Source: a virus
DNA: 38,789 bases
Strand: one strand, 5' to 3'
IMG/VR virus record: IMGVR_UViG_3300025687_000014
Span: 1 to 38,789 of that record
In this document: positions 8,997-18,373 of the stretch, in pieces
How positions within the stretch are numbered: the first letter of the stretch is position 1
How the letters are laid out: every line of letters begins with the position of its first letter
Translations under genes and position numbers: made by a program
Notes under the pieces: model-generated
The model's input: the letters and a program-made list of their open reading frames with translations, nothing else
Database searches by the model: none
Told to the model about the DNA's origin: nothing

Positions 8997-9733
8997 TGAC
9001 TACCGCCAAAGACCTCGCAGACATGTCTAACGACCTCGAAGAGCAGTCAGTTGAAGAACTGATGTACGCTGCTGAAGAGGCTATCGTTGAAGACGACGCA
9101 CAGGAAGGCGATCTAGTAAACCGCCCATCTGCTGACAATCCTCTTGGAATGCGGGTGGACGAAGTGTTGAGTGCGGGTCACGTATGGGTGTACGACATCC
9201 GAAACGGCGACCGATCACGCATCAACCGAAACAACCTCCAAGTGCAACTGGGGAAACGTGACCCTGACACTGGGAAACGTGTATTTACCACTGACAAGAA
9301 CTACCCAGGAATGCCCGACCCTGTTGTTGGGCAGTACAAGTGCATCCTTCACAAAGACTCTCCAGACCGTGAGAAGTACGACCAGCAGGGATTCCCTGTT
9401 TGCAAGAAGTCCAACCTGATGTCACCGAGTGAGGTAGACAACCACGCACGTAACCGTCACCAGCAGGAATGGCGACAGATTCAGGAAGCACACGAGCGTG
9501 AGCGTGACGACCGACGAGAGCAGATCGAGCGATTGCAGCTTGAACGGCTACTCAATGAGACTGGCACGGCTCCACAGCCAGCCGCACAGCCCGTTCAAGA
9601 GGCTGTTAGCACCATAGAGTCACCTGAAGAGTTCCGAACGTGTCTTAAGTGCGACGACTGGACGAACGACAATCCGAAGTTGGCATCCCGCAGGATGTCC
9701 TTCTTCCACCACAACAAGAAGCACGAGGGCTAA
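8996..9733 (+). CDS. Two-zinc-finger late protein
   Basis: 245 residues. The N-terminus is acidic. Near residues 114-160 there is a zinc-binding arrangement with Cys (YKCILH, FPVCKK) followed by His-x3-His (HARNRH). A charged coiled-coil-like helix covers about 163-185. A second C2H2-like unit closes the protein (CLKC near 214, HHNKKH at the end). It sits immediately before the adaptor gene. Zinc-finger proteins in this position are unusual; the role could be structural or regulatory. Confidence 0.65.
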   Translation: MTTAKDLADMSNDLEEQSVEELMYAAEEAIVEDDAQEGDLVNRPSADNPLGMRVDEVLSAGHVWVYDIRNGDRSRINRNNLQVQLGKRDPDTGKRVFTTDKNYPGMPDPVVGQYKCILHKDSPDREKYDQQGFPVCKKSNLMSPSEVDNHARNRHQQEWRQIQEAHERERDDRREQIERLQLERLLNETGTAPQPAAQPVQEAVSTIESPEEFRTCLKCDDWTNDNPKLASRRMSFFHHNKKHEG

Positions 9734-11005
9734 ATGTCTGACGTTCTGATTGCACAATCCAGAACAGAACTGCGACAGAGCATTGGTTGGCAGTACGGCG
9801 GTCTTGAAACACACACCGCCACTGCCACTGGCTCGACTTCTACATTCGTAGACGCAGAACTGGATAATACTGACGATTACATCAATGGTCGGTACTGGTA
9901 CGGCACGTCAGGAACGAACAGTGGCTCACAACGGTTTGTGAATGACTACGTTGGCTCCACAACCACTGGTACTTTGAGGGGCGATGTTCTCGGTGCTACG
10001 GTTGCAGACGGTGACACCTACGAACTGTGGGACAGAGACATCAACCCCAGAAGAGTTCACGACGCAATCAACCGCGCCGTTCGCTCTATTCCCCGCAAGG
10101 CATCCCCGCCATTACGCGACATATCTCTCCACACATCAACTCACACGAACACTCTTGCCATCCCAACCAACACGGTTGGGCTTACTTCTGTTGAGGTAAG
10201 GCTGAACAACACACGTCGAACAATCGAGAACTGTGACAGTGTGTGGACTGAACTGGTAGACGGTGACGTAACAGCCACGGCAGACACCGAGATGAAGCGA
10301 CAGGGTTCTGCTTCCAACAAGTTCGTGCTTGCGGCAGGGATTGATGCAGGCGACATTATCGCCACCAACTCGATTGAATCTACAGACTTCTCCAAGTTCA
10401 CTCATGTCGAGTTCTTTATTTATTCAACGGTAGCAACATCAGCAGGCGACATACAACTTCTTCTAGATAACACTGCTCAGTGTGCATCTCCGTTGGAAAC
10501 CTTGAGTGTGCCAGCCCTTACAGCGGATACATGGACGTGGGTGCGAGTAGCACTGGACAACCCTGAATTAGACACAGCCATTATCTCTGTAGGGCTGAAG
10601 CACACCGTAGACATTGGTGCTGCAACGATCTATCTGGATGGAATCGAAACTACTGTTGACGGTTCCGAAGACTGGATTCCTATTCACCGCAACGGATGGA
10701 AGATCGACCGTGACGGGCGGCAGTTGATACTCAACTACAACTTGATGCCTTCTGGCGGCGACTACGCCCTGGTGAAACTGATTGGTGTGAAGAAGCCGAC
10801 CGAGTTGACCACAGACAGCACCCAATGTGACATCGAGCCTGAGTACATCGTTCACAAGGCAACGGCTATCTTGATGCGTGCCAGGGGCGACAGACGTGAC
10901 GCTAACCGTGACGCTGCGTTCTTAGAGGCAGACAGGTACGAGGCGTTGGCTCTGGACGCACTCAGTCGTCAACAGATTTCAGGAAGCGTTCGGTGGGTGG
11001 ACTAA
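9734..11005 (+). CDS. Putative head-tail adaptor with inserted carbohydrate-binding-like domain
   Basis: 423 residues. The two ends look like one helical adaptor: TELRQSIGW at the N-terminus, RVHDAINRAVRSIPRK near 105-122, and EYIVHKATAILMRARGDRR plus EADRYEALALDALSR at the C-terminus. Between them, roughly 170-310, lies a beta-sandwich segment (FTHVEFFIYST, IQLLLDNTAQC, TWTWVRVALDN, ATIYLDGIETT) of the type found in carbohydrate-binding modules. This helical-beta-helical layout is seen in podovirus neck/adaptor proteins. ATG 9734 follows a GAGGG site. Confidence 0.65.
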   Translation: MSDVLIAQSRTELRQSIGWQYGGLETHTATATGSTSTFVDAELDNTDDYINGRYWYGTSGTNSGSQRFVNDYVGSTTTGTLRGDVLGATVADGDTYELWDRDINPRRVHDAINRAVRSIPRKASPPLRDISLHTSTHTNTLAIPTNTVGLTSVEVRLNNTRRTIENCDSVWTELVDGDVTATADTEMKRQGSASNKFVLAAGIDAGDIIATNSIESTDFSKFTHVEFFIYSTVATSAGDIQLLLDNTAQCASPLETLSVPALTADTWTWVRVALDNPELDTAIISVGLKHTVDIGAATIYLDGIETTVDGSEDWIPIHRNGWKIDRDGRQLILNYNLMPSGGDYALVKLIGVKKPTELTTDSTQCDIEPEYIVHKATAILMRARGDRRDANRDAAFLEADRYEALALDALSRQQISGSVRWVD

Positions 11006-11193
11006 TGGCAGGAATACACACTTCATATTCAACTGAACTGCTGGCTACTAAAGCGTTACAGCAGTCATTGCTTGACGAAACAGAAGTAACTAACTTCGAG
11101 TTGGATAACATTCAGGATGGCACTGAGCGTGTTCAACAGCAACTTGGTCAGTTGACCGGAATAAACCTAGAGAAAAACGAAAGAGTTGAGTAA
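11005..11193 (+). CDS. Small helical late protein
   Basis: 62 residues from ATG 11005, which overlaps the adaptor stop (TAATG). It is mostly helical with coiled-coil potential (LATKALQQSLLDE, ERVQQQLGQL). Its stop overlaps the start of the next gene (TAATG). No family recognised. Confidence 0.65.
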   Translation: MAGIHTSYSTELLATKALQQSLLDETEVTNFELDNIQDGTERVQQQLGQLTGINLEKNERVE

Positions 11194-11789
11194 TGCCAGA
11201 TCAGATATTAGATGGTTCTGGACAATCTAATAGAGCCAGAGTTGACGGCAACCTAAGACTGAGGACGCAATCCATTCAGGAAAGCGAATCCGAACACGCC
11301 GCTGAAATTGGGAATGCTTATAACATCAACACTGGGATTATCAGCATTACTGGAGCGTCTGATTCGGCATTGCTCTATCTTAAAAACCTTGAAGATAGGG
11401 ACTACATTCTGGACGCGATTGCTCTCGGTGTTGGCACAGCGGCTGGAACCAGCGATATTGGCTATGTCACACTAATTGAAAATCCAACTGGCGGGGACTT
11501 GATTTCAGATGCAACCGCTGTATCTATAAATGCTAATCGGAATGCCGGTTCAGGAAACACGCTAAACGCCACTGTTTACAAGGGCAAGGACGGCGGCACG
11601 ATTACTGGCGGCACTGACGTAGGGTTGTTTGCCCAAGGCTCCAGCGGCAGATTGTATGCACCATTCCAGGTTGTTGTTCCTAAGAACCAGTCTATTGCTG
11701 TGAAATACGACCCGAATCTTTCCAGTGGTTCAGTCAATGTCTATGCAGAGTTTATCGGTCACCTAAAAGACAGCAATAGTAAGGACTAA
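11193..11789 (+). CDS. Putative virion surface protein, paralogue A
   Basis: 198 residues, all-beta, Gly/Thr/Asn-rich. It opens with QILDGSGQSNRARVDGNLRL, which matches the opening of the next gene (QILDGQGSGNVAGVTSEGLL), and both continue with a similar H/A-rich segment before NAYNI or AAYQV. The two are tandem diverged duplicates. Position between adaptor and nozzle suggests a tail or capsid surface role. Confidence 0.65.
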   Translation: MPDQILDGSGQSNRARVDGNLRLRTQSIQESESEHAAEIGNAYNINTGIISITGASDSALLYLKNLEDRDYILDAIALGVGTAAGTSDIGYVTLIENPTGGDLISDATAVSINANRNAGSGNTLNATVYKGKDGGTITGGTDVGLFAQGSSGRLYAPFQVVVPKNQSIAVKYDPNLSSGSVNVYAEFIGHLKDSNSKD

Positions 11790-11791
11790 CA

Positions 11792-12391
11792 ATGGGACTA
11801 CAAATTCTTGACGGTCAGGGTAGTGGCAACGTCGCAGGAGTTACCTCTGAAGGATTGCTGCGCGTACAGGCTCAGACAAACCCTCTTCAGTTCCACCACA
11901 GCCGAGAGCATGGTGCTGCGTACCAGGTGCAGGGTGACTTTGCATCGGTAAACAACTCGACCCATGCTGTCTTACATTTGAAGAACACGAGTTCAACCAA
12001 TGTGGTTGTTGTGACCTACATTCGTTGCCAGTTCCTTGACTACGCTGGTGGTACAGCACTCCCCAACGTTGCGACGTATTGGGACTTTGGACTCAATCGA
12101 ACGGTGTCCAGTGGCGGCACAGCGGTCACTCCGGTAAACATGAACGCTGCTTCGGGCAATGCTGCGTCGGTAACAGCCACGGACAACAACCCGACTATGG
12201 GCGGTACGTTCTTAGAGTTCGACAGGTACTATCCGTCGTCCGAGGCAGACCAACTTACTTACAACAAGGAAGGCGCGCTAATCCTCGGTCAGAACGACAC
12301 GTTTGAAATCAGGATTACTTCAGATCACACAAGCGGAGTAGCACAGGCGCGAGTTTCGTTTCTTGAGTACGACCCAACGTTGGAGGCTTAG
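11792..12391 (+). CDS. Putative virion surface protein, paralogue B
   Basis: 199 residues, beta-rich; diverged tandem duplicate of the preceding gene (shared QILDG opening, the REHGAAYQV region and the LHLKN strand). It ends with VSFLEYDPTLEA, comparable to VYAEFIGHLKD in paralogue A. Two bases separate the genes. Confidence 0.65.
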   Translation: MGLQILDGQGSGNVAGVTSEGLLRVQAQTNPLQFHHSREHGAAYQVQGDFASVNNSTHAVLHLKNTSSTNVVVVTYIRCQFLDYAGGTALPNVATYWDFGLNRTVSSGGTAVTPVNMNAASGNAASVTATDNNPTMGGTFLEFDRYYPSSEADQLTYNKEGALILGQNDTFEIRITSDHTSGVAQARVSFLEYDPTLEA

Positions 12392-12394
12392 ACG

Positions 12395-12838
12395 GTGGGA
12401 GGGCAATTTGTTCTACAAGGAACTGACCCAAATACCTCAACTACAAGCGAGGCTCTTGTCTCAAAGAATGGGGAGGTTATTGTTCGTGCCTACGGATTCT
12501 CTGAGCCTTCACTGAAAAGCCTGACAACGACCAGCCCTGCTAATTTATTTACCGCCAAAGCATCAGTGCAATTGGTTCTTACAGGGATTGTAATTTCAGC
12601 GAACAGAAGCATTGCCGTAGCAGGTGATGTGGTCGAAGTGTTTGAAGCCCCTGCTTCTGACAGTGCTACACAAGACAAGCTGCTGTTCTCGGTTGATATA
12701 GCGCGCCAGCAAATAGTTCCGGTCTTGGGCTTCCAGTCATTGATTACTCAGGGGAAATTCTTGAACGTAGACAGGGCAGATACGAACGGTGCAATCAGTG
12801 TAACGGCTTTCGGATATTACGTACCAAAGGTGGGATAA
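12395..12838 (+). CDS. Putative virion surface protein
   Basis: 147 residues, all-beta. Start is GTG 12395, supported by GGAGG eight bases upstream. It carries repeated short strands (VQLVLTGIVISANRS, VVEVFEAP, ISVTAFGYYVP). The stop overlaps the next ATG (TAATG). It may belong to the same broad class as the two preceding proteins, but I see no clear alignment. Confidence 0.6.
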   Translation: MGGQFVLQGTDPNTSTTSEALVSKNGEVIVRAYGFSEPSLKSLTTTSPANLFTAKASVQLVLTGIVISANRSIAVAGDVVEVFEAPASDSATQDKLLFSVDIARQQIVPVLGFQSLITQGKFLNVDRADTNGAISVTAFGYYVPKVG

Positions 12839-12975
12839 TGGCTACAGTTTTGACAGAGTGCGATCACTGTTCTTGCAATAAGTATCACTCTAAAAACAAC
12901 AACCCTGATTGCTGGTGTGGACATCTTGAAGAGTGCCACATTCCGGTAGAGGTTTCTGCTGATGGCACGAGTTGA
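12838..12975 (+). CDS. Small cysteine-rich zinc protein
   Basis: 45 residues. It contains Cys-Asp-His-Cys-Ser-Cys (residues 8-13), Cys-Trp-Cys-Gly-His (25-29) and Glu-Cys-His, enough ligands for one or two zinc ions. Its ATG overlaps the previous stop (TAATG), and its end overlaps the next gene by 14 bases. Coupling on both sides argues that it is real. Confidence 0.65.
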   Translation: MATVLTECDHCSCNKYHSKNNNPDCWCGHLEECHIPVEVSADGTS

Positions 12976-13279
12976 TATGGGTTCTGTCACAGTGTCGGCA
13001 ACCGGCACAGCGGTTCAGATAACTAGCAGTATCGCTTCTGGCTCCAAAGTACGCGCTGGCGACGTTGCTCTCTCAGTAGAAATCACTCCAAGGGCAACCA
13101 ACTCTGGCGCAGCCATGTACGTTGGTGGCTCAAACGTGTCCACAACTTACGGCAAACGTGTTGCTAAAGGTGACTCGTACACCGTGAACTGTGAGCCTGG
13201 CGGTGATAAATTCAACACACTCTATGTAGACGCTGACACGAACGGCGATATAGCCGACTGGACGGTGGTGTTCAGGTAA
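12962..13279 (+). CDS. Small beta-rich late protein
   Basis: 105 residues with alternating hydrophobic strands (GSVTVSATGTAVQIT, VALSVEITPRA, ADWTVVFR). It directly precedes the putative nozzle protein. It resembles small surface or head-tail proteins of environmental phages, but I cannot name the family. ATG 12962 is preceded by AGAGGT. Confidence 0.6.
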   Translation: MARVDMGSVTVSATGTAVQITSSIASGSKVRAGDVALSVEITPRATNSGAAMYVGGSNVSTTYGKRVAKGDSYTVNCEPGGDKFNTLYVDADTNGDIADWTVVFR

Positions 13280-15175
13280 ATGGCTAACGACCGAGCAATA
13301 GAACGCAATACCATCGTAATCGGGAATAAGACGTACTGGGCGCGTGGCAAAGTACGCCTGTTCGATGCGTCACAACAGCCGGGCAAGATCGTTATTGGCG
13401 AGTCATCTGCTGCTGACAACCCGCACGCTTCCGAGTGGAACATAGATGATTTACGTGGCGGCATCGGTGTAGAAATTGCCGACCCATCCAAAGACGCTGA
13501 TCGTGCGTGGTGGTCTACTGCTCAGTTGCGGTACAAGGGCAGAATCATTCTCCCAAGGCTCACCACTGAAACCAGTTCCAGCCCCAACGCTGAATGTTCT
13601 ACTCTTACGGGCTTCAAGAACGAAATGTATGGCACGTTCTCCACAGAAGTCCATGTCTACAACAACTCCACTGATACGTGGGGTTCATCTGTAAGAACGT
13701 TGCTCAACGCTGCAACAGACGCAAAGCAAGGACTTGTTGGCGGCACAGAAACACTGGCGGTTGCTACTGGCTTTGACGTTGACTACGCCACAAACTCGTC
13801 TACATGGGCTAGAAACACCACTGACATCAAGTACGTTGTCTTCTGGAAAGACTTGCTCTGGGGAATTTCCCAAGCCGGTCAGTTGTATTACACAGACGAT
13901 CTTTCGGCAGCGTGGTCATTGGATGCGTTGCTGCAACTGCCCGATGACTATGTGACTGGGCTTATCGTGGCGCGACGACCTGACGGCGAAGAAGCTATCT
14001 ACGCTGCAACGAAGGTTGGTCTGTTCATTCACGACGATGTAAACCAGCGATTCTTGCAGACTGACTTGCAGTTGCCGTTCCACCCAAACGCAGGACAAGG
14101 CGTTCGTGTGTGGCGTGGTGCTATTTACTTCCCTGCTGGCAACTCTGTTTACAAGATGCAGGCTGGTGGAGACACGACCATTGTTGTCCCTGTTGGTCCT
14201 GACCGTGACCACGGACTTCCATCTGACAAGCGTGGAGTCATTGTCAACCTGGAACCAACGCACAATGATCTGATTGCACTGTTAGATGCTTCACAGGCAT
14301 CCGGTGTGAGTGCCGTCAAAAGCCGTGTATCTCGTGGTGTCGGCAATCATCACGGTGTTACTACAAACTCTAAGACAGGATTCTCAGAGATTCTGGGATA
14401 CGACGAACGTGGTTGGGAAGCCAAGTGGCTCGGACAGTCTTCAGGGCGTTCTCTGACAGCCTCAGAAGTCTCCAGCGCATACAATTCGTACCGTCTGTGG
14501 TGGGCTGCTAACTCTAATGTGTACTACCAGTCGTTGCCGATTGACGTTGTAAACCCGCTCCAGGTTACCGGAGAGACTTACGACACGTCAGCCACTCTGG
14601 AAACCCCGTGGAATGACTTCAACATCCGTAACCAGACAAAGGTTGCGTTGGACGTTCTTGTTGAGACAGACAACCCGACCACAGACGAAACCGTTCAGGT
14701 CGAATATGCCACTGATTACAGCGAGTCGTACACCAGCCTCGGCACAATCACGACTACAGGAGAAACTAAGTACCGAATACCAGTCGGGCAAGACCCAATC
14801 GGAGAAGTATTCCGTGCATGGAAGTTCCGTGTAACGATGAACCGTGGCAACACGAACACGAATACGCCGCAGCTAATCAAGTTGACGCTGGTGTGGCGTT
14901 CAGTCGTTGCTCTTCTGTGGGGCGTTGCTGCTGACATTGACGTAAACGAGGATTCTCCAGACGGTCGAAACACCAAGCAACAGATTGCCGACCTGAAAGA
15001 ATCACTTGGTTCAGGCACGTTGATTGAGGTCACGTACCGCAACGACAACACCGAATCTCAGAACTACTACATGGACATGACCGACCTGCAATCATTGGAA
15101 GAAGCCGGTGGTGAAGCAGAAGTCGGTATATTCCGAACAAACTTCGTGGAGCCTAGACAAACGAGGGACAGGTAA
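13280..15175 (+). CDS. Putative tail nozzle/hub protein
   Basis: 631 residues. The first two thirds show repeating Trp/Tyr/Gly-containing strands (FWKDLLWGISQAGQLYYT, EAIYAATKVGLFIHDD, VWRGAIYFPAGNSVYKM) that look like blades of a beta-propeller, as in podovirus nozzle proteins. The C-terminal third has a beta-sandwich (KVALDVLVETDNP, VEYATDYSE, AWKFRVTM). It ends with LIEVTYRNDN...YYMDMTDLQSL, a pattern seen in distal tail proteins. Role inferred from fold pattern and gene order. Stop and next start overlap (TAATG). Confidence 0.6.
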   Translation: MANDRAIERNTIVIGNKTYWARGKVRLFDASQQPGKIVIGESSAADNPHASEWNIDDLRGGIGVEIADPSKDADRAWWSTAQLRYKGRIILPRLTTETSSSPNAECSTLTGFKNEMYGTFSTEVHVYNNSTDTWGSSVRTLLNAATDAKQGLVGGTETLAVATGFDVDYATNSSTWARNTTDIKYVVFWKDLLWGISQAGQLYYTDDLSAAWSLDALLQLPDDYVTGLIVARRPDGEEAIYAATKVGLFIHDDVNQRFLQTDLQLPFHPNAGQGVRVWRGAIYFPAGNSVYKMQAGGDTTIVVPVGPDRDHGLPSDKRGVIVNLEPTHNDLIALLDASQASGVSAVKSRVSRGVGNHHGVTTNSKTGFSEILGYDERGWEAKWLGQSSGRSLTASEVSSAYNSYRLWWAANSNVYYQSLPIDVVNPLQVTGETYDTSATLETPWNDFNIRNQTKVALDVLVETDNPTTDETVQVEYATDYSESYTSLGTITTTGETKYRIPVGQDPIGEVFRAWKFRVTMNRGNTNTNTPQLIKLTLVWRSVVALLWGVAADIDVNEDSPDGRNTKQQIADLKESLGSGTLIEVTYRNDNTESQNYYMDMTDLQSLEEAGGEAEVGIFRTNFVEPRQTRDR

Positions 15176-15621
15176 TGGTTCAGTCCTTCCGCCGTGAGCG
15201 ACCCGCACAAACTCGTACTGTCACAGGCAAGCCTGTTGAACAAGTACCCGAATGGTGGTTTGCTCGTGGTGGCTCCCAGCCCGAATACTGGGTGTACCGC
15301 GCCATCGTGCGTACTGGTCGGCTGGAAGAGAACGGCGACTTTATTTACCAGTCCAAGTTCTTTGGTGGGCGATTGACTCGTGGTGGTGCAGTCGTGGACT
15401 TCATTATCAAAAGCCCTCGTGTTGGCATCAACGTACAGTCCAAGTATTTCCATAACCGTACTACTGACCAGAGAGCGCATGACGCTCTTCAGCGTGCCTC
15501 ATTAGAAGCGAGTGGATTGCGTGTAGAATTCATTCAGGAAGAAGAGGCTATTAACTCACCAGATGAAGCTGTGCGTGAAGCACTTGCCGGAACAAGAGGC
15601 AAAGGACCAATAGGAATCTAA
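15175..15621 (+). CDS. PD-(D/E)XK nuclease-like protein in the tail module
   Basis: 148 residues. The core reads GGRLTRGGAVVDFII, then INVQSKYFH, followed by a helix with RAHDALQRASLEASG and a strand LRVEFIQEEEA. This matches the beta-beta-alpha-beta pattern of PD-(D/E)XK/VSR-like nucleases, with Asp near residue 76 and a Gln-x-Lys in place of Glu-x-Lys near 93. The substitution makes activity uncertain. Proteins of this kind occur in tail regions of some actinophages; the role is unknown. Confidence 0.6.
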   Translation: MVQSFRRERPAQTRTVTGKPVEQVPEWWFARGGSQPEYWVYRAIVRTGRLEENGDFIYQSKFFGGRLTRGGAVVDFIIKSPRVGINVQSKYFHNRTTDQRAHDALQRASLEASGLRVEFIQEEEAINSPDEAVREALAGTRGKGPIGI

Positions 15622-15622
15622 G

Positions 15623-17191
15623 ATGACAGTCGATCTTTCAGGTACGTTTTCAGATGACACTAATACCGCTATTCTCGGTGCAACCGTAGAACTTTTAGCG
15701 TCTGGGACAAGCACGCCTGTCTTGGCTACAGACACGACAGATGAAAACGGTGAGTGGGATTTCAATTACGCCACTCCTGGTCTTTACGACATAAGGCTTA
15801 CAAACGGCGCAGATGTTATCGCTATACGTGCTCGTGACAAGTTCCAAGTATCCAAGATTCAGTCTGTCAACTCGACTGCCAACCAGTACGCCGGTGAGTT
15901 CACACGCACAGAAGACGCTGCATCCGTAGAGGTTGCGCTGTTTGAAGGCAACCGTGCTACCCCTGCTGCTGGTGACGAGATATATACATCGTTCAAGTTG
16001 AGCGATTCTGCTGGCAACCAAGACGAGTTTGGGCGTATCACAGTTATCGCTACTGATGAAACCTCTACGACTGAAGATGGTGACATTGAGTTCGAGACAC
16101 TGGTTGCTGGTTCACTGGCAACTGCGCTGAAGATCGGTTCTGCTGGCATTTCTGGCTCTGTTGTCAAAGACGAAGATGACATGGTTTCCGACTCTGCCAC
16201 CCACGTTGCCACACAGCAATCCATCAAGGCATACGTGGACTCTTATCTCTCAAGCCTCCCGGATATGATCGTCGCAGAAGTCGGAACCGACGAACTTATA
16301 ATCCTTGACGCTGGTGTTGAGAAGCGCAAGGCGATCAATGAAATCTCGTTGTCCAGCTTCAACGATGATTTGGGCTATGCGTCCGGTGATATTACGGCTG
16401 TTACTGCTGGAACCGGACTTAGTGGTGGTGGAACGGCTGGCGCAGTAACTCTTGACATCGACTTTTCAGAATTCAGTGATGTCACTCCTGCCAGCGGCGA
16501 CAAGCTAGCAACCTTAGATTCAGACAATGCGACTGAGCAGCTTACAACAATAGACAGCCTGGCAACTTTGTTTGCTGGTACTGGACTTACTGCTACAAGT
16601 TCGGTGCTTGCTGTTGATGCTTCTCAGACTCAGATAACAGCAGTAGGAACTATTGGAACAGGAACGTGGCAGGGGACTGCGATAGACTCGACCTACATTG
16701 CTGATGCTTTTATCAAGAACGACGCTGATGATGCCTCAACAGGAACCATTACCGCTGCTGGCTTTACGGTTAGCGAAGACGGTAAGGTTGACTTCTCTAA
16801 CACCGCACCAGGTACGAGCGGTGATGCAACCGGCGTAATCTTCTCGTTTACTGCTGGGGCGACGTTGGCTGTTGGCGACGTAGTTTACTTGGGAACGGGT
16901 GGCAAGGTACTGTTAGCTGATGCTGACGCTGCTACATCTATGCCAGCACTTGGGATTTGCACCAGCACAGGCACAGACACAAACCCTGTTGACGTAATGG
17001 TTCAGGGGGTTATGAAACTTACAGGCTGGTCGTTTACTGCTGGCGACGACATATTCGTTAGCACGACTGCTGGTGACGTTACTGCTACTGCTCCGAGCGG
17101 AACTGGCGACACGGTGCAAAAGGTCGGCGTTGCTACGGCATCCGACGCCGTGTACTTCAACTTCAACACTACGGAGTTAGTTCTTGCCTGA
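15623..17191 (+). CDS. Tail fibre protein
   Basis: 522 residues. Residues 1-75 look like a CnaB/carboxypeptidase-regulatory beta sandwich (LGATVELL, DENGEWDFNYATPGLYDIRL), probably the virion anchor. Near 190-205 is HVATQQSIKAYVDS, a motif common in phage fibres. Then come Gly/Thr-rich trimeric-fibre repeats (TAGTGLSGGGT, AGTGLTATSS, VGTIGTGTWQGT) and a C-terminal beta domain (VGDVVYLGTGGKVLLADAD...VMVQGVM). It probably contributes to host recognition. Confidence 0.8.
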   Translation: MTVDLSGTFSDDTNTAILGATVELLASGTSTPVLATDTTDENGEWDFNYATPGLYDIRLTNGADVIAIRARDKFQVSKIQSVNSTANQYAGEFTRTEDAASVEVALFEGNRATPAAGDEIYTSFKLSDSAGNQDEFGRITVIATDETSTTEDGDIEFETLVAGSLATALKIGSAGISGSVVKDEDDMVSDSATHVATQQSIKAYVDSYLSSLPDMIVAEVGTDELIILDAGVEKRKAINEISLSSFNDDLGYASGDITAVTAGTGLSGGGTAGAVTLDIDFSEFSDVTPASGDKLATLDSDNATEQLTTIDSLATLFAGTGLTATSSVLAVDASQTQITAVGTIGTGTWQGTAIDSTYIADAFIKNDADDASTGTITAAGFTVSEDGKVDFSNTAPGTSGDATGVIFSFTAGATLAVGDVVYLGTGGKVLLADADAATSMPALGICTSTGTDTNPVDVMVQGVMKLTGWSFTAGDDIFVSTTAGDVTATAPSGTGDTVQKVGVATASDAVYFNFNTTELVLA

Positions 17192-17837
17192 TATTGCCAC
17201 AATCAACGGCATTGATATAACGACTCTTGCTAGTTTCGGTGGAGTCGCTTTTGCTGATGGTCAAACGCTAGACGGGCAGAATGTTGCCCTCATTACTGAG
17301 GCTCACACGTTCATCAGTTCGCAGACAGCGAGTGCTAGTGCTACGCTCGACTTCACTTCGGGCATTGACTCGACTTACGATGTGTATGAGTTCCATTTCA
17401 TCAACATGCACCCTGGGACTTCTTCAAACTTTTCGTTCCAAGTAAACGCAGCTGGTCAAACGGGATTCAACGAAGTAATCACAAGTTCAACTTACCGGGC
17501 GTACCACAATGAAGTGGACACTTCTGCCAGCCTCCAATACCGAACGGGCAGCGACCAAGCGCAAGGTACTGCATATCAGACACTTGCAGAAAGCGTCCCG
17601 ACGGATGCAGACCAGTCAGTGTCAGGGATTCTTAGACTATACGCACCGTCCGATACAACATACGTGAAGCATTTTACTGGTGTCGTTTTCGGGAACTTTT
17701 TCGGTGCTGCATCGGGGACGATATATGTTGGCGGTTACATCAATACAACCTCTGCAATAGATGAGGTTTCATTCAAATTCGCCAGCGGAAACATAGACGC
17801 TGGAGAAGTCCGAATGTACGGGGTGGCAACTTCCTAA
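17184..17837 (+). CDS. Virion surface protein, tandem family member 1
   Basis: 217 residues. TTG start at 17184 with GGAG seven bases upstream, overlapping the fibre stop. The first 45 residues are unique and fibre-like; the remaining part is the shared domain of the next two genes: SGIDSTYDVYEFHFINMHP, FSFQVNAAGQTGFNE, YVKHF and NIDAGEVRMYGV. This domain is recurrent in environmental phages, without known function. It probably forms tail-tip or fibre knobs. Confidence 0.7.
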   Translation: MPDIATINGIDITTLASFGGVAFADGQTLDGQNVALITEAHTFISSQTASASATLDFTSGIDSTYDVYEFHFINMHPGTSSNFSFQVNAAGQTGFNEVITSSTYRAYHNEVDTSASLQYRTGSDQAQGTAYQTLAESVPTDADQSVSGILRLYAPSDTTYVKHFTGVVFGNFFGAASGTIYVGGYINTTSAIDEVSFKFASGNIDAGEVRMYGVATS

Positions 17838-18373
17838 TGGCTAAGACACTTATCGCAACACAAACCGCCTCAGCATCTTCGACGCTATCGTTTACGTCAG
17901 GGATTGACTCAACTTACGATGTGTACGAGTTCCACTTTACGAACATGCATCCGGGGACTAACAACGTCCACTTTCAGTTCCAAGTCAATGCGTCGGGGCA
18001 AACGGGATTCAACGAAACGATTACCAGTACATCGTTCAGGGCTCTCCACAATGAAAGCGATACGGCTACTGGGCTAGAATACCGAACTGGCGCAGACCAA
18101 GCACAGGGAACTGCGTATCAATCCTTGTACGAAGATGCTGGGTCAGATAACGACCAATCCGGGGCAGGTGTTCTTACCTTGTACGCTCCATCCAGCACAA
18201 CCTACGTGAAGCACTTCGTAGCGAGGACTCAGTATTCGCAAGAGGGGAACTACTCAATGGAATACGGAACGGCTGGCTACATCAACACAACGTCAGCTAT
18301 TGATGAAATCAGCTTCAAGTTCAGCAGTGGAAATATCGACGCTGGCACAATCAAGATGTTTGGGGTGTCCTGA
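17837..18373 (+). CDS. Virion surface protein, tandem family member 2
   Basis: 178 residues; contains only the shared domain of the family (SGIDSTYDVYEFHFTNMHP, FQFQVNASGQTGFNE, TSAIDEISFKFSSGNIDAG). ATG overlaps the previous stop (TAATG). Variation is concentrated between the conserved strands, as expected for surface loops. Confidence 0.7.
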   Translation: MAKTLIATQTASASSTLSFTSGIDSTYDVYEFHFTNMHPGTNNVHFQFQVNASGQTGFNETITSTSFRALHNESDTATGLEYRTGADQAQGTAYQSLYEDAGSDNDQSGAGVLTLYAPSSTTYVKHFVARTQYSQEGNYSMEYGTAGYINTTSAIDEISFKFSSGNIDAGTIKMFGVS

